From NCBI RefSeq assembly GCF_025137375.1, contig NZ_CP073720.1, positions 2,070,501 through 2,134,500 on the forward strand: DNA of 64,000 nucleotides, in the 5' to 3' direction. This DNA is from Dactylosporangium fulvum. Its GTDB lineage: Bacteria > Actinomycetota > Actinomycetes > Mycobacteriales > Micromonosporaceae. The notes beneath the pieces are model-generated. The model was not told the DNA's origin, did no database searches, and saw only the letters and a list, made by a program, of their open reading frames with translations. Made by a program: the position numbers and the translations under genes. Every line of letters begins with the position of its first letter. Position 1 is the stretch's first letter. Positions 1-10,903 of the stretch are shown piece by piece.

Positions 1-2
1 CG

Positions 3-356
3 GAGGCCACGCACCGGTTCGTCCTGGGCGAGGCGGAGGGCTATCGCTCGCTGGAGCCGGCGCTGCTCGAGCATTCGTCGTCCCTTCCGCCGTATGCGCG
101 GGTCCGCCGGACGGATGCCGCAAGCGTGGACGGCACGACGTACGGTGAGTGGGGCAGCCTGGCGCAGGCCCTGGCGTCGGAGATCGGCCTCCGTCCGGGT
201 GACCGGCTCCTGATCGACGCGGCCGAGCACGAGCACCCGGTGAAGTGGCTGCTGGCTCCGCTGTCCACGGGTGCGACGGTGGTGCTGTGCGCCAATCTGG
301 ACCGCTCGCTGCTGGACGGGCGCGTCGCGGAGGAGTCGGTGACGAGGGTCCTCTGA
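3..356 (+). CDS. TIGR03089 family protein, 3' part (cut by window edge)
   Basis: The reading frame is open from the window edge to a TGA at 354-356, so the 5' end lies outside. The visible 117 residues, with GTTYGEWGSLAQALASEIG followed by RPGDRLLID and PVKWLLAPLSTGATVVLCAN, match the C-terminal part of the actinobacterial TIGR03089 family, which resembles a shortened AMP-binding (acyl-adenylate) domain. Its biochemical role is not established. An internal GTG at 126 also opens this frame, but the upstream codons read well, so it is probably not the start. The family assignment is from recognition of the sequence. Confidence 0.75.
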   Translation, partial: EATHRFVLGEAEGYRSLEPALLEHSSSLPPYARVRRTDAASVDGTTYGEWGSLAQALASEIGLRPGDRLLIDAAEHEHPVKWLLAPLSTGATVVLCANLDRSLLDGRVAEESVTRVL

Positions 357-500
357 CGGGCTCACGTTTCGGGGCTGTCGGCCGGACGGGTTGGTTCGAC
401 CTGGGCGCGAGCTGCCGGTCGTTTCGGGGAGCCGGCCCAGCTGGTGGGGACATTTCGGGCATCTTGGTGCATCGACAGTCGTACATGTGGCAGGTTGTCC

Positions 501-552
501 ATGATCCCGAAGGCTTGGTGCTGTCCACGCAGCACCAAGTCTTCAGGATCAT
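501..552. repeat. Long imperfect hairpin between TIGR03089 and pobA remnant
   Basis: Arms 501-523 and 530-552 are inverted copies matching at 21 of 23 positions, with a 6-nt loop (524-529). The core is CTTGGTGCTG paired with CAGCACCAAG. Flanking bases (about 470-500 and 553-590) keep weaker complementarity, as if a longer palindrome has decayed. It lies just past the TIGR03089 stop, so it may end transcription, or it may be the remains of a small mobile palindromic element. There is no T-run after it. Confidence 0.7.
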
Positions 553-554
553 GA

Positions 555-1462
<908 letters not shown>

Positions 1463-1678
1463 TGCAGAAGAGTTGCACACGGTAGATCGGTCGCCCTAGG
1501 GAGTGCAGATGAATTTACAACCTGGCAATGAAATCAAGGTCAGGGGGATTTCCTTTTTCGCCTGACGAGTTGCACACTGCGAGCTTCGAGTGAGAACAGG
1601 TCGCCACGGTGCCCAGCCGGTCCGGGCGGCGGCCTCGTCCCGGTCCGGGGTGTAGCTCACGGCCGTACGGTACGTGGC

Positions 1679-2041
1679 ATGACATCGTTCATCCGCAATG
1701 TCGCGTTCGACAGCCCCGACCCGTATGCGCTCGCCGAGTTCTGGAGCGGCGTGGTCGGCCACCCGGTCCACCCCGAGTGCGCGCCCGGTGACGAGGAGGT
1801 CGTCATCGAGCCGCCCGGCGGGCCGTGCCTCTACTTCCAGGCGGTCCCCGAGCCCAAGGTGGTCAAGAACCGGGTGCACGTGTGCCTCCGGCCCGCCGAG
1901 GGCGGCCGCGACGCCGAGGTGGAGCGGCTCCTGGGGCTCGGCGCCACGCTCGCCGCCGACCATCGCCGGCCGGACGGCACCGGCTGGGTGGTGCTCCACG
2001 ACCCGCACGGCAACGAGTTCTGCGTGACCGGCAGAGCATGA
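1679..2041 (+). CDS. VOC family protein (glyoxalase/bleomycin-resistance fold)
   Basis: The product is 120 aa, the usual size for a single VOC domain with two beta-alpha-beta-beta-beta modules. The opening SFIRNVAFDSPDPYALAEFW and the ending WVVLHDPHGNEFCV are typical of the actinobacterial VOC group often annotated as glyoxalase-like. The substrate is unknown. No good ribosome-binding site precedes ATG 1679, so the transcript may be leaderless. The stop codon falls inside a short direct repeat (2025-2064). It stands alone, with DUF4184 starting about 90 bp downstream on the same strand. Confidence 0.88.
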   Translation: MTSFIRNVAFDSPDPYALAEFWSGVVGHPVHPECAPGDEEVVIEPPGGPCLYFQAVPEPKVVKNRVHVCLRPAEGGRDAEVERLLGLGATLAADHRRPDGTGWVVLHDPHGNEFCVTGRA

Positions 2042-2064
2042 CCGGCAGAGCATGACCGGCAGAG
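2025..2064. repeat. 14-bp direct repeat across a stop codon
   Basis: TGACCGGCAGAGCA occurs at 2025-2038 and 2039-2052, followed by a partial third copy at 2053-2064. The VOC gene ends at the TGA that starts the second copy (2039-2041), so the repeat duplicates the last codons and stop of the gene. This looks like local slippage. Confidence 0.85.
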
Positions 2065-2133
2065 GGTGAAGGTGTTGTGCGGATCCGGTGCAGGACGGCC
2101 GCTTGCCGGGTCACGGTAGGCAGCATCAGGTCC

Positions 2134-2847
2134 GTGCCTTCGACACTGCCGACACATCCGCTCGCCGTACTACCGCTGAAGGTGTGGCGGCCCCGCTGGT
2201 TCGACGGGGTCGCCCTGGCGGCCGGCGCCTGCGCGCCCGACACCGCCTACGCCTTCGCCGGCATCGGCGTCACGATCCGCAGCCACACACTGCTCGGTTC
2301 GCTCTGGTGGAGCCTGCCGGCGGCGCTGTTCACCGCCTGGCTGATCCGCCGGGGTGCGCCGACGGTGGCCGCGCACCTGCCCGGCTTCCTGCGTGAGTAC
2401 GGCGTCCTCGGCCGGGTCCGTCACGCCTGGTGGGTCACCGTGCTGTCGGCGCTGCTCGGGGTGGCCAGCCACCTGCTCTGGGACCTGGTGACCCACCCCG
2501 GCCCGGTCGCCGCCTGGTGGCAGGTCCGCCTGGTCAGCGACGCTTCGTCACTCGTGCTGATGCCCGTGTTCGTCTGGTACTGCGGGCGCCGTCACCTGCT
2601 GCGCCACTGGCACGGCCCGGCGCCGTCGGTCGCCGTGCGTGCGCCGCTGTTCTGGGGCGTGGCCACGGCGGTCACCGCGACCGGCTTCCTCACCACCTGG
2701 CTGCTGGGCTACCACGGGCCGCACGTCCTCGGCGTCCGGATCATCACCTCGGTAACGGTCGGGCTGCTGTGCGCGGCGGCGGCCGTACAGTGGTCGCGTG
2801 TTGCTGGAGACCGACCGGCTCATCCTGCGCCGGTTCCGCGCGGGTGA
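2134..2847 (+). CDS. DUF4184 family integral membrane protein
   Basis: From GTG 2134 the product begins VPSTLPTHPLAVLPL, close to the MPFTxSHxAAVLPL opening of DUF4184 proteins. That is why this start is preferred over an upstream GTG at 2077 in the same frame. About 237 residues with several hydrophobic segments follow, including GSLWWSLPAALFTAWLI and HAWWVTVLSALLGVASHLLW, the latter with the family's HLLWDLVTHP motif. It probably sits in the cytoplasmic membrane. The function of the family is unknown. The 3' end overlaps the start of the GNAT gene by 50 bp in another frame, so the two are probably co-transcribed. Confidence 0.88.
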   Translation: MPSTLPTHPLAVLPLKVWRPRWFDGVALAAGACAPDTAYAFAGIGVTIRSHTLLGSLWWSLPAALFTAWLIRRGAPTVAAHLPGFLREYGVLGRVRHAWWVTVLSALLGVASHLLWDLVTHPGPVAAWWQVRLVSDASSLVLMPVFVWYCGRRHLLRHWHGPAPSVAVRAPLFWGVATAVTATGFLTTWLLGYHGPHVLGVRIITSVTVGLLCAAAAVQWSRVAGDRPAHPAPVPRG

Positions 2848-3343
2848 CGCCCCCGCCCTCGCCGCCTACCGCTCCGATCCGGACGTCGCCCGCTACCAGT
2901 CGTGGGACGCGCCGTTCCCGCTCGGCGACGCCATCGCCTTCGTCGCCGAGGTGGCACACCTCGATCCCGAGCGGGAGGGCTGGTTCCAGTACGCCGTGGA
3001 GGCCCGGGACACCGGCGAGCTGGTCGGCGACGTCGGGGTCAACCGGGGCGACGGCGGCCGGCAGGCGGAGCTGGGGTTCACGCTGGCCCCCGAGCACCAG
3101 GGCCGCGGCTACGCCACCGAGGCGGTCCGCCGGATCGTCGACTTCCTGCTGGTGGAGGAGGGCTTGCACCGGGTGCACGCCACGCTCGACGCGCGTAACG
3201 AGCGCTCCGCGCGGCTGCTCGAGCGGCTGGGCTTCCGCCGTGAGGGGCTGTGCGTGCAGGCCAGCTGGTGGAAGGGCGAGTGGACGGACGACCTGTTCTA
3301 CGCGGTGCTCGCGAGCGAGTGGTCGCGGTCCTCGGAGCGCTGA
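2798..3343 (+). CDS. GNAT family N-acetyltransferase
   Basis: The 181-aa product starts MLLETDRLILRRFRAGDAPA, the typical opening of RimJ/RimL-like acetyltransferases. It has the acetyl-CoA loop EHQGRGYATEAVRRIVDFLL (motif A, Q/RxxGxG/A) and the C-terminal NERSARLLERLGFRREG. These show a GNAT fold that transfers acetyl from acetyl-CoA to an unknown amine. The GTG start lies inside the end of DUF4184, suggesting coupling. Its last 46 bp overlap the convergent ctaA gene. Confidence 0.92.
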   Translation: MLLETDRLILRRFRAGDAPALAAYRSDPDVARYQSWDAPFPLGDAIAFVAEVAHLDPEREGWFQYAVEARDTGELVGDVGVNRGDGGRQAELGFTLAPEHQGRGYATEAVRRIVDFLLVEEGLHRVHATLDARNERSARLLERLGFRREGLCVQASWWKGEWTDDLFYAVLASEWSRSSER

Positions 3344-4233
3344 CCGGCCCGGCGCGGGGTGAGCGACAGCAGCAGGCTCAGCGTCGAGGTCCAGACCAGG
3401 CAGGCGCCGAGCATGTGCAGGATGACCACCGGCCAGGGGAGACCGGCGAAGTACTGCACGAAGCCGACCACACCCTGCGCGAGCTCGACGACCACGAGCG
3501 TGGCGGCCGCCCTGGTTACCCGCAGCGGGGCGCTCAGCGCGCGCAGGCCCAGCCACATCGCCACCGACAGCCCGACGAGCACGAACACCGCGTCGCCGTG
3601 CAGCTGTGACATGGCCGCGGGGTCGAAGCCGGTGCGGCTGGCCCGCGTGTCACCCGAGTGCGGGCCGCTGCCGGTCACGATCGTGCCGAGCACCAGCACG
3701 GCGGCGCTCACCACGGTGATCAGCGCGCCACCGGTGCGGATCGCCTTGGGCGCCGTCCAGTTCGGCGGGATCTCCTTCGTGCGGTACCAGAAGATGTACG
3801 CGATGGCGATCAGCACCATGGACGCCAGGAAGTGCGTCGCGACGATCCACGGGTTGAGCGCCATGTGGACGGTGATGCCGCCGATGACCCCCTGCATGCC
3901 GATGCCCAGCAGCACCCAGACCGCGCCGGCGAAGACCCCGGGCACCTGGTGCCGCTGCCGCCAGGCCGCGAGCACCGCGACGGCGGCGATGAACCCGATC
4001 AGGAAGGTCAGCGTCCGGTTGCCGAACTCGATGACGCCGTGGAAGCCCATCTCACGCGTCGTGACATAGGAGTCGTCGGTGCAGCGGGGCCAGGTCGGGC
4101 AGCCCAGCCCGGACCCGGTGAGCCGCACCAGACCGCCTGTGACGACGATGCCGATGTTGGCGACCAGGGTGGCCAGGGCCGCCCGCCGCAGCGTGGCCCT
4201 GCTGTCGAGCAGCCGAAGCAGGAAGCGCAGCAC
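3298..4233 (-). CDS. ctaA: Heme A synthase, COX15/CtaA family
   Basis: A 311-aa polytopic membrane protein that oxidises heme O to heme A for cytochrome aa3 oxidase. It shows the family's conserved loop motif LGCPTWPRC, whose two cysteines can form the regulatory disulfide. Heme-ligating histidine regions are GFHGVIEFGNRTLTF, HFLASMVLIAIAY, LHGDAVFVLVGL and HMLGACLVW. About eight hydrophobic helices are visible. The gene stands alone, converging with the GNAT gene (46-bp overlap). A palindromic repeat element begins about 70 bp upstream of its start. Confidence 0.95.
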   Translation of the reverse strand: MLRFLLRLLDSRATLRRAALATLVANIGIVVTGGLVRLTGSGLGCPTWPRCTDDSYVTTREMGFHGVIEFGNRTLTFLIGFIAAVAVLAAWRQRHQVPGVFAGAVWVLLGIGMQGVIGGITVHMALNPWIVATHFLASMVLIAIAYIFWYRTKEIPPNWTAPKAIRTGGALITVVSAAVLVLGTIVTGSGPHSGDTRASRTGFDPAAMSQLHGDAVFVLVGLSVAMWLGLRALSAPLRVTRAAATLVVVELAQGVVGFVQYFAGLPWPVVILHMLGACLVWTSTLSLLLSLTPRRAGQRSEDRDHSLASTA

Positions 4234-4305
4234 GTGCCGATACTACGCGAGGCTACATATCGCGCCCCGCGCGCGGGCTGCCTCGCGCCACCCCTCGCTC
4301 CTGCC

Positions 4306-4384
4306 GCGCCGATCTTGGAGTTGTGGCCCCTGACAAACCCGACATCCCGGGAGTGTCGAGGCGCCACAACTCCAAGATCGGCGC
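4306..4384. repeat. Dispersed palindromic element, copy 1
   Basis: Perfect 22-bp inverted arms at 4306-4327 and 4363-4384 enclose a 35-nt spacer. The core GATCTTGGAGTTGTGG / CCACAACTCCAAGATC also occurs at 34887-34959 and 55905-55986. Spacers of the three copies are related (CCCTGACAAACCCGACA here), so they are copies of one element and not independent terminators. It lies between the divergent ctaA and sufR genes. Confidence 0.95.
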
Positions 4385-4403
4385 AGGGGGCGGTGCGGGA
4401 TGG

Positions 4404-4422
4404 TTTGGTTAGGGTTACCTTC
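4404..4422 (+). promoter_or_regulatory. Candidate DtxR/IdeR-type iron box before suf operon
   Basis: TTTGGTTAGGGTTACCTTC resembles the 19-bp actinobacterial iron box TTAGGTTAGGCTAACCTAA, matching at about 14 of 19 positions and keeping the dyad GGTTAGG..TACC. It lies just upstream of the candidate -35 of the sufR promoter. A metal-loaded IdeR/DmdR repressor bound here would couple Fe-S assembly to iron. It is a sequence match only. Confidence 0.5.
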
Positions 4423-4449
4423 CGTGCTTTGGATCACCCGGACGGCGGT

Positions 4450-4510
4450 TTGCCGGGGGTCGGCGATTTACGTAACGTTGGTGTTGTGAAAAACGCCGAC
4501 GTGACACAAC
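4450..4510 (+). promoter_or_regulatory. Candidate sufR promoter and autoregulatory operator
   Basis: TTGCCG (4450-4455), a 17-nt spacer and TAACGT (4473-4478) form a plausible sigma-70-type promoter. Transcription would then start at about GTG 4486, giving a leaderless message. An inverted repeat GTTGTG (4483-4488) / CACAAC (4505-4510) spans that start, as expected for a repressor site such as SufR autoregulation. The spacing and half-site assignment are inferred. Confidence 0.4.
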
Positions 4511-5220
4511 CTGCTGTCGCCGACGCGTGCCCACCGTCCGCCATGATCGACGTCAGGACCCGCGACCGGGTCACCGAGCTGCTGCTCCAGCAGGGCTCCG
4601 CCACCGCCACGGAGCTGGGCCTCACGCTCGGCCTGAGCCCCGCCGGTGTCCGCCGTCACCTCGACGCGATGCTCGCCGAGGGCCTGGTCGAGTGCCGTGA
4701 GCGGCCCGACCGCGGCAGGCGTGGCAGGGGCCGGCCGGCTCGCGTGTTCACGCTGACCGACGCCGCCCGGGAGACTCTGCCACACACCTACGACGGGCTC
4801 GCCGCCGCGGCCCTGCACTGGATCGCCGACCACGGCGGTCAGGAGGCGGTCGCCGCGTTCGCCGCGGCCCAGGTCGAGAGCCTGGAGGAGCGTTGCCGCG
4901 CGGCCATGGCCGAGGCCGGCGACGACCCGCTCGCCCGCGCCGAGGCGCTGGCGAAGGCGTTGACCGCGGAGGGCTATGCGGCCGGCGCGTCCACGATCGC
5001 CACCGGCGGTCAACTGTGCCAGCACCACTGCCCGGTGGCGCACGTCGCCGCCGAGTTCTCGCAGCTGTGTGAGGCCGAGACCCAGGTGATCTCCCGCCTG
5101 GTCGGCACGCACGTCCAGCGACTCGCGACCATCGCCAACGGCGATGGCGTCTGCACGACCCACATTCCGGCTCCGGTGCATCCCGGTGCCCGTCCCGATA
5201 GGCAAAGGAACGTGAGATGA
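4486..5220 (+). CDS. sufR: SufR-type Fe-S-sensing transcriptional repressor
   Basis: 244 aa from GTG 4486. An N-terminal winged helix-turn-helix (about 24-95; [21 protein letters not shown], then a basic wing [13 protein letters not shown]) is followed by a C-terminal half with four cysteines at about 178, 182, 195 and 223 ([18 protein letters not shown]...GVC). These are placed like the cluster ligands of SufR. The expected role is to repress the suf operon when holding a [4Fe-4S] cluster. It is the first gene of the operon and its TGA overlaps the ATG of sufB. The upstream frame is open much further, but the GTG fits the promoter and the actinobacterial start VKNADVTQP. Confidence 0.92.
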   Translation: MKNADVTQPAVADACPPSAMIDVRTRDRVTELLLQQGSATATELGLTLGLSPAGVRRHLDAMLAEGLVECRERPDRGRRGRGRPARVFTLTDAARETLPHTYDGLAAAALHWIADHGGQEAVAAFAAAQVESLEERCRAAMAEAGDDPLARAEALAKALTAEGYAAGASTIATGGQLCQHHCPVAHVAAEFSQLCEAETQVISRLVGTHVQRLATIANGDGVCTTHIPAPVHPGARPDRQRNVR

Positions 5221-6623
5221 CGACTGCCGATCAGCTTGCCGGCCTCGGCCGGTACGAGTACGGCTGGGCCGATTCCGACACCGCCGGGGCCTCGGCGCGC
5301 CGGGGTCTCGACGAGGACGTCGTGCGCGACATCTCCGCGAAGAAAAACGAGCCTGAGTGGATGCTCGACCTGCGGCTCAAGGGGCTGCGGCTGTTCGGCC
5401 GCAAGCCGATGCCCGCCTGGGGCGCGGACCTGTCGCAGATCGACTTCGACAACATCAAGTACTTCGTCCGGTCGACGGAGAAGCAGGCGGCCAGCTGGGA
5501 CGAGCTGCCCGAGGACATCAAGAACACCTACGACAAGCTGGGCATCCCCGAGGCCGAGAAGCAGCGGCTGGTCGCGGGTGTCGCCGCGCAGTACGAGTCC
5601 GAGGTCGTCTACCACAAGATCCGTGAGGACCTCGAGGAGCAGGGCGTCGTCTTCCTGGACACCGACACCGCGCTCAAGGAGCACGAGGAGCTCTTCAAGG
5701 AGTACTTCGCGACCGTCATCCCGGTCGGCGACAACAAGTTCGCCTCGCTCAACACGTCGGTCTGGTCCGGCGGCAGCTTCATCTACGTGCCGAAGGGCGT
5801 GCACGTGGAGATCCCGCTGCAGGCGTACTTCCGGATCAACACCGAGAACATGGGCCAGTTCGAGCGGACGCTGATCATCGTCGACGAGGGCGCCTACGTG
5901 CACTACGTCGAGGGCTGCACCGCGCCGATCTACTCGTCCGACTCGCTGCACTCCGCGGTCGTCGAGATCATCGTGAAGAAGAACGCCCGCTGCCGGTACA
6001 CCACCATCCAGAACTGGTCGACCAACGTCTACAACCTGGTCACCAAGCGCGCCGTCTGTCACGAGGGCGGCACCATGGAGTGGGTCGACGGCAACCTCGG
6101 TTCCAAGGTCACGATGAAGTACCCGGCCGTCTACATGACCGGCGAGCACGCCAAGGGCGAGGTCCTGAGCGTCGCCATGGCCGGTGAGGGCCAGCACCAG
6201 GACGCGGGCGCCAAGATGGTGCACGCCGCGCCGCACACCTCCTCGACGATCGTGTCGAAGTCGATCGCCCGGGCCGGCGGCCGCACCTCGTACCGCGGCC
6301 TCGTCCAGGTCCTCGAGGGCTCGCACCACTCGAAGTCCACGGTCAAGTGCGACGCGCTGCTGGTGGACACCGTCTCCCGCTCGGACACCTACCCCTACGT
6401 CGACATCCGCGAGGACGACGTGGCGATGGGGCACGAGGCGACGGTCTCGAAGATCAGCGACGACCAGCTGTTCTACCTGATGTCGCGCGGCCTCACCGAG
6501 GACGAGGCGATGGCGATGATCGTGCGCGGCTTCATCGAGCCGATCGCCAAGGAACTGCCCATGGAGTATGCGTTGGAGCTCAACCGGCTCATCGAGCTGC
6601 AGATGGAGGGCGCTGTCGGATGA
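5217..6623 (+). CDS. sufB: Fe-S cluster assembly scaffold SufB
   Basis: 468 aa, full length for SufB. It contains the hallmarks [40 protein letters not shown] and YVEGCTAP, and the C-terminal [13 protein letters not shown] segment [21 protein letters not shown]. SufB forms the SufBC2D scaffold in the cytoplasm, where persulfide sulfur from SufS/SufU and iron build clusters. It overlaps sufR by 4 bp (ATGA) and sufD by 4 bp, so translation is coupled. Confidence 0.97.
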   Translation: MTTADQLAGLGRYEYGWADSDTAGASARRGLDEDVVRDISAKKNEPEWMLDLRLKGLRLFGRKPMPAWGADLSQIDFDNIKYFVRSTEKQAASWDELPEDIKNTYDKLGIPEAEKQRLVAGVAAQYESEVVYHKIREDLEEQGVVFLDTDTALKEHEELFKEYFATVIPVGDNKFASLNTSVWSGGSFIYVPKGVHVEIPLQAYFRINTENMGQFERTLIIVDEGAYVHYVEGCTAPIYSSDSLHSAVVEIIVKKNARCRYTTIQNWSTNVYNLVTKRAVCHEGGTMEWVDGNLGSKVTMKYPAVYMTGEHAKGEVLSVAMAGEGQHQDAGAKMVHAAPHTSSTIVSKSIARAGGRTSYRGLVQVLEGSHHSKSTVKCDALLVDTVSRSDTYPYVDIREDDVAMGHEATVSKISDDQLFYLMSRGLTEDEAMAMIVRGFIEPIAKELPMEYALELNRLIELQMEGAVG

Positions 6624-7762
6624 GCGCCCCCGTCCTTGTCCCCCCGAAGACCCGCGCCCAGCAGGTCCGCTCGTTCGACGTCGCCGACTTTTCGGCGCTC
6701 ACCGGCCGCGAGGAGGAGTGGCGGTTCACGCCGCTCAAGCGCCTGCGGGGCCTGGCGACGGCGACGGCCGGCCCCGGCGCGACCGCGCCGAAGGCCGAGG
6801 CCGGCGACCTGCCGGCCGGAGTCACCGTGTCCACGGTCGACCGCGGCGACCCGCGCGTCGGCTCGGCGCTGACCCCGTTCGACCGGATCAGCGCCCTTGC
6901 GGCCGGCTCGGCGACCGAGGCCCTGGTCGTCTCCGTCGCGCGTGACGCGGTGGTCGAGACCCCGGCCGTGATCCGGCTGGTGGGCTCGACGACCGAGGTC
7001 GCATACGGCCACACCGTGGTGGAGGTCGGGCAGCTCGCCGAGGCGACCGTCGTGCTGGAGCAGGTCGGCTCGGTCACGCTGGCCGACAACGTCGAGGTCG
7101 TCGTCGGTGACGCCGCCAAGCTGACGCTGGTCACCGTCACCGACTGGGCCGCCGACGCGGTGCAGGCGCAGCACATCCGCTTCCGGCTGGGCCGCGACGC
7201 CCGGGTCACCCACGTGCAGGTGACGCTCGGCGGCGACCTGGTCCGGCAGTACACCAGCGTCGACTACACCGGCCGCGGCGGCGAGATCGACGCGTTCGGC
7301 CTCTACTTCGCCGACGCGGGCCAGCACATGGAGCACCGGTTGCTCGTCGACCACTCGGTGCCGGACTGCCGCAGCTACGTCGCCTACCGCGGCGCGCTGC
7401 AGGGCGACGACGCGCACACGGTCTGGGTCGGCGACGTGCTCATCCGGACCGAGGCGACCGGCACCGACACGTACGAGATCAACCGCAACCTGGTCCTGAC
7501 CGACGGGGCGCGCGCCGACTCGGTGCCCAACCTGGAGATCGAGACCGGCGAGGTCGCCGGGGCCGGCCACGCCAGCGCCACCGGCCGCTTCGACGACGAG
7601 CAGCTGTTCTACCTGATGTCCCGGGGCATCCCGGACGACCAGGCCCGCAAGCTGGTCGTGCGCGGCTTCTTCGCGGAGCTGCTGCACAAGATCCCGGTCG
7701 AGGAGCTGCGTGACCGTCTGGGCGCGGCCATCGAGGCGCGACTCGAAGCGGCCGGTGCATGA
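6620..7762 (+). CDS. sufD: Fe-S cluster assembly protein SufD
   Basis: 380 aa from ATG 6620, which overlaps the sufB stop. The N-terminus carries [13 protein letters not shown], typical of SufD. The C-terminus repeats the SufB/D core: [32 protein letters not shown]. It pairs with SufB in the SufBC2D complex. The upstream part of the open frame lies inside sufB and is not coding. The next gene (Rieske) starts 4 bp before its stop. Confidence 0.96.
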   Translation: MSAPVLVPPKTRAQQVRSFDVADFSALTGREEEWRFTPLKRLRGLATATAGPGATAPKAEAGDLPAGVTVSTVDRGDPRVGSALTPFDRISALAAGSATEALVVSVARDAVVETPAVIRLVGSTTEVAYGHTVVEVGQLAEATVVLEQVGSVTLADNVEVVVGDAAKLTLVTVTDWAADAVQAQHIRFRLGRDARVTHVQVTLGGDLVRQYTSVDYTGRGGEIDAFGLYFADAGQHMEHRLLVDHSVPDCRSYVAYRGALQGDDAHTVWVGDVLIRTEATGTDTYEINRNLVLTDGARADSVPNLEIETGEVAGAGHASATGRFDDEQLFYLMSRGIPDDQARKLVVRGFFAELLHKIPVEELRDRLGAAIEARLEAAGA

Positions 7763-8084
7763 TGATCCGGGTGTGTTCGGCCACTGACGTGGCCAAGGGC
7801 GAGGCCGTGCGGGTCACCGTCGACGGGACCGACATCGCGCTCGTGCACGCCGACGACGACCACTTCTACGCCGTCTACGACGAGTGCTCGCACGCCGCCG
7901 TGCCGCTGTCGGAGGGTGAGGTCGAGGGCTGCACCCTCGAGTGCTGGTTGCACGGCTCGCGCTTCGACCTGCGCACCGGCGAGCCCACCGGCCTGCCGGC
8001 CACCGAGCCGGTCCCGGTCTACCCCGTCGAAGTCCGCGACGGCGACGTCTACATCGAGCTGAACTCGAGCAACGGAGTTACCAA

Positions 8085-8088
<4 letters not shown>
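7759..8088 (+). CDS. Rieske [2Fe-2S] ferredoxin within the suf operon
   Basis: 109 aa with a complete Rieske motif: C43-S-H45 and C62-W-L-H65, two Cys and two His for one [2Fe-2S] cluster. It resembles the small ferredoxin subunits of non-heme iron oxygenases, but no oxygenase gene is nearby. It is conserved between sufD and sufC in actinobacteria, so it probably serves electron supply to cluster assembly or is an early client. Overlaps of 4 bp on both sides show coupling. Confidence 0.94.
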
Positions 8089-8861
<773 letters not shown>

Positions 8862-8873
8862 GGGAACCGGTAC

Positions 8874-10121
8874 ATGAACGCACTCGATGTGGAGTCGATC
8901 CGTAAGGACTTCCCGATCCTCGACCGGCAGATCAACGGCAACCCGCTGGTCTACCTGGACTCCGGGAACACTTCGCAGAAGCCGCGCCAGGTGATCGACG
9001 CGGTGCGTGAGCACTACGAACGGCACAACGCCAACGTGGCCAGGTCGGTCCACACCCTCGGTACCGAATCCACCGAGGCGTTCGAAGGAGCGCGCGAGAA
9101 GATCGCCGCGTTCGTCGGCGCCCCGGCGGCGGCCGAGATCGTGTTCACCAAGAACTCCACCGAGGCGATCAACCTGGTCGCCCACGCGTTCACGCCGGTC
9201 TCCGACGACCCGCGCTTCCGGCTCGGGCCCGGCGACGAGATCGTCGTGACCGAGATGGAGCACCACTCGAACATCGTGCCCTGGCAGCTGCTCGCGCAGC
9301 GGACCGGCGCGACGCTCAAGTGGTTCGGCATGACCGACGAGGGCCGTCTCGACCTGTCCCGGATCGACGAGCTGATCACCGAGCGCACCAAGCTGGTGTC
9401 GTTCGTGCACTACTCCAACATCCTCGGCACGATCAACCCGGTCGACGTCATCGTGGCCAAGGCCCGGCAGGTCGGCGCGCTGGTCCTGCTCGACGGCTCG
9501 CAGTCGGTGCCGCACCTGCCGGTCGACGTGACCGCGCTGGGCGTCGACTTCGTCGCGTTCACCGGCCACAAGATGCTCGGCCCGACCGGCATCGGCGCGC
9601 TGTGGGGCAAGTTCGAGCTGCTCGACGCGATGCCGCCGTTCCTGGGCGGCGGCTCGATGATCGAGACGGTGTCGATGACCGGCACGACGTTCATGCCGCC
9701 GCCGGCGCGGTTCGAGGCCGGCACCCCGCCGATCGCGCAGGCGGTCGGCCTGGGCGCGGCCGTCGACTACCTGACCGCGGTCGGCATGCCGGCCATCGAG
9801 GCGTACGAGAAGACGGTCACCGCCTACGCGCTGGACGCCCTGCAGTCGGTGCCCGGGGTGCGCATCATCGGCCCGACGTCCACTGTGGACCGGGGCGCGA
9901 CCGTCTCCTTCACCGTCGAGGGCGTACACCCGCACGACGTGGGGCAGATCCTCGACGACGAGGGCGTGCAGGTCCGCGTCGGGCACCACTGCGCGCGGCC
10001 GACCTGCGTGCGCTTCGGCGTGCCGGCGACGACGCGGGCGTCGTTCTACCTCTACACGACCACCGACGAGATCGACGCGCTCGTCCGGGGTGTCGAACGG
10101 GTGCGGAAGGTCTTCGCCTGA
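8874..10121 (+). CDS. sufS: Cysteine desulfurase SufS
   Basis: 415 aa, the usual length. A PLP-dependent fold-type I enzyme: the PLP lysine is K233 in FTGHKMLGPTGIGALWG, and the persulfide cysteine is C373 in RVGHHCARPTCVRFG. It turns cysteine into alanine and passes sulfur to SufU. ERHNANVARSVHTLG is typical of the family. Its TGA overlaps the ATG of sufU by one base. Confidence 0.97.
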   Translation: MNALDVESIRKDFPILDRQINGNPLVYLDSGNTSQKPRQVIDAVREHYERHNANVARSVHTLGTESTEAFEGAREKIAAFVGAPAAAEIVFTKNSTEAINLVAHAFTPVSDDPRFRLGPGDEIVVTEMEHHSNIVPWQLLAQRTGATLKWFGMTDEGRLDLSRIDELITERTKLVSFVHYSNILGTINPVDVIVAKARQVGALVLLDGSQSVPHLPVDVTALGVDFVAFTGHKMLGPTGIGALWGKFELLDAMPPFLGGGSMIETVSMTGTTFMPPPARFEAGTPPIAQAVGLGAAVDYLTAVGMPAIEAYEKTVTAYALDALQSVPGVRIIGPTSTVDRGATVSFTVEGVHPHDVGQILDDEGVQVRVGHHCARPTCVRFGVPATTRASFYLYTTTDEIDALVRGVERVRKVFA

Positions 10122-10570
10122 TGAAGCTCGACCAGCTGTACCAGGAGATCATCCTGGACCACTACAAGCACCCGCACGGCCGGGGGCTGCGCGACCCGTT
10201 CGACGCGGAGGCGCACCACGTCAACCCGACGTGCGGCGACGAGGTCACGCTCCGCGTCGCGCTCAAGGGCGACGTGGTGTCGGACATCTCGTACGAGGGG
10301 ATGGGCTGCTCGATCAGCCAGGCCTCCGCGAGTGTGCTGTACGACCTGCTCAAGGGCGCGACGGTGACCGACTCCCTGCACCGGCACACGGCGTTCGCCG
10401 AGCTCATGGGCGGGCGTGGGCAGGTCGAGCCGGATGAGACAGTGTTGGAGGACGCGGTGGCGTTCGCCGGCGTCGCGAAGTACCCAGCGCGCGTCAAGTG
10501 CGCCCTCCTGCCGTGGATGGCGTACAAGGACGCGGTCAGCCGGGCGGGATTTGTTGAGGAGAAGCCATGA
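10121..10570 (+). CDS. sufU: Sulfur-transfer protein SufU
   Basis: 149 aa. It has the three zinc-binding/sulfur-transfer cysteines of SufU at C38 (NPTCGD), C63 (GMGCSIS) and C127 (VKCALL), plus Asp40, and the SufU-type insertion that separates it from IscU. It accepts persulfide from SufS and hands it to SufBCD. It sits directly after sufS and overlaps the start of the DUF59 gene by 4 bp. Confidence 0.96.
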   Translation: MKLDQLYQEIILDHYKHPHGRGLRDPFDAEAHHVNPTCGDEVTLRVALKGDVVSDISYEGMGCSISQASASVLYDLLKGATVTDSLHRHTAFAELMGGRGQVEPDETVLEDAVAFAGVAKYPARVKCALLPWMAYKDAVSRAGFVEEKP

Positions 10571-10896
10571 CTGCGGCGCTCGCCGACATCGAAGAGGCGA
10601 TGAAGGACGTCGTCGACCCCGAGCTCGGGATCAACGTCGTCGACCTGGGCCTCGTTTACGGCATCCACGTCGACGAGGAGGAGAACGTCGCGACGCTGGA
10701 CATGACGCTCACGTCCGCGGCCTGCCCGCTGACGGACGTCATCGAGGACCAGGCCCGCCAGGCGCTGTGCACCGGCCCGGGCGGCGGCCTGGTCTCCGAC
10801 ATCCGCATCAACTGGGTCTGGCTCCCGCCGTGGGGCCCGGACAAGATCACCGACGAGGGCCGCGACCAGCTCCGCGCGCTCGGCTTCAACGTCTGA
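10567..10896 (+). CDS. sufT: DUF59/MIP18 family Fe-S assembly factor (SufT-like)
   Basis: 109 aa with DVVDPELGINVVDLGLVY and TSAACPLTD, the latter holding the conserved cysteine (C53) of the metal-sulfur cluster assembly factor family (SufT/PaaD-like). The family helps maturation or transfer of clusters to target proteins. It is the last gene of the operon and is followed by a 60-bp near-perfect palindrome that probably ends transcription. Confidence 0.92.
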   Translation: MTAALADIEEAMKDVVDPELGINVVDLGLVYGIHVDEEENVATLDMTLTSAACPLTDVIEDQARQALCTGPGGGLVSDIRINWVWLPPWGPDKITDEGRDQLRALGFNV

Positions 10897-10903
10897 CGCC
10901 CGC

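Noticed and set aside
3658..4485. Long N-terminal extension of SufR
   Set aside because: The frame stays open across ctaA antisense and the palindrome, with Arg/Gln/Asp-rich shadow composition. GTG 4486 fits the promoter and family start.
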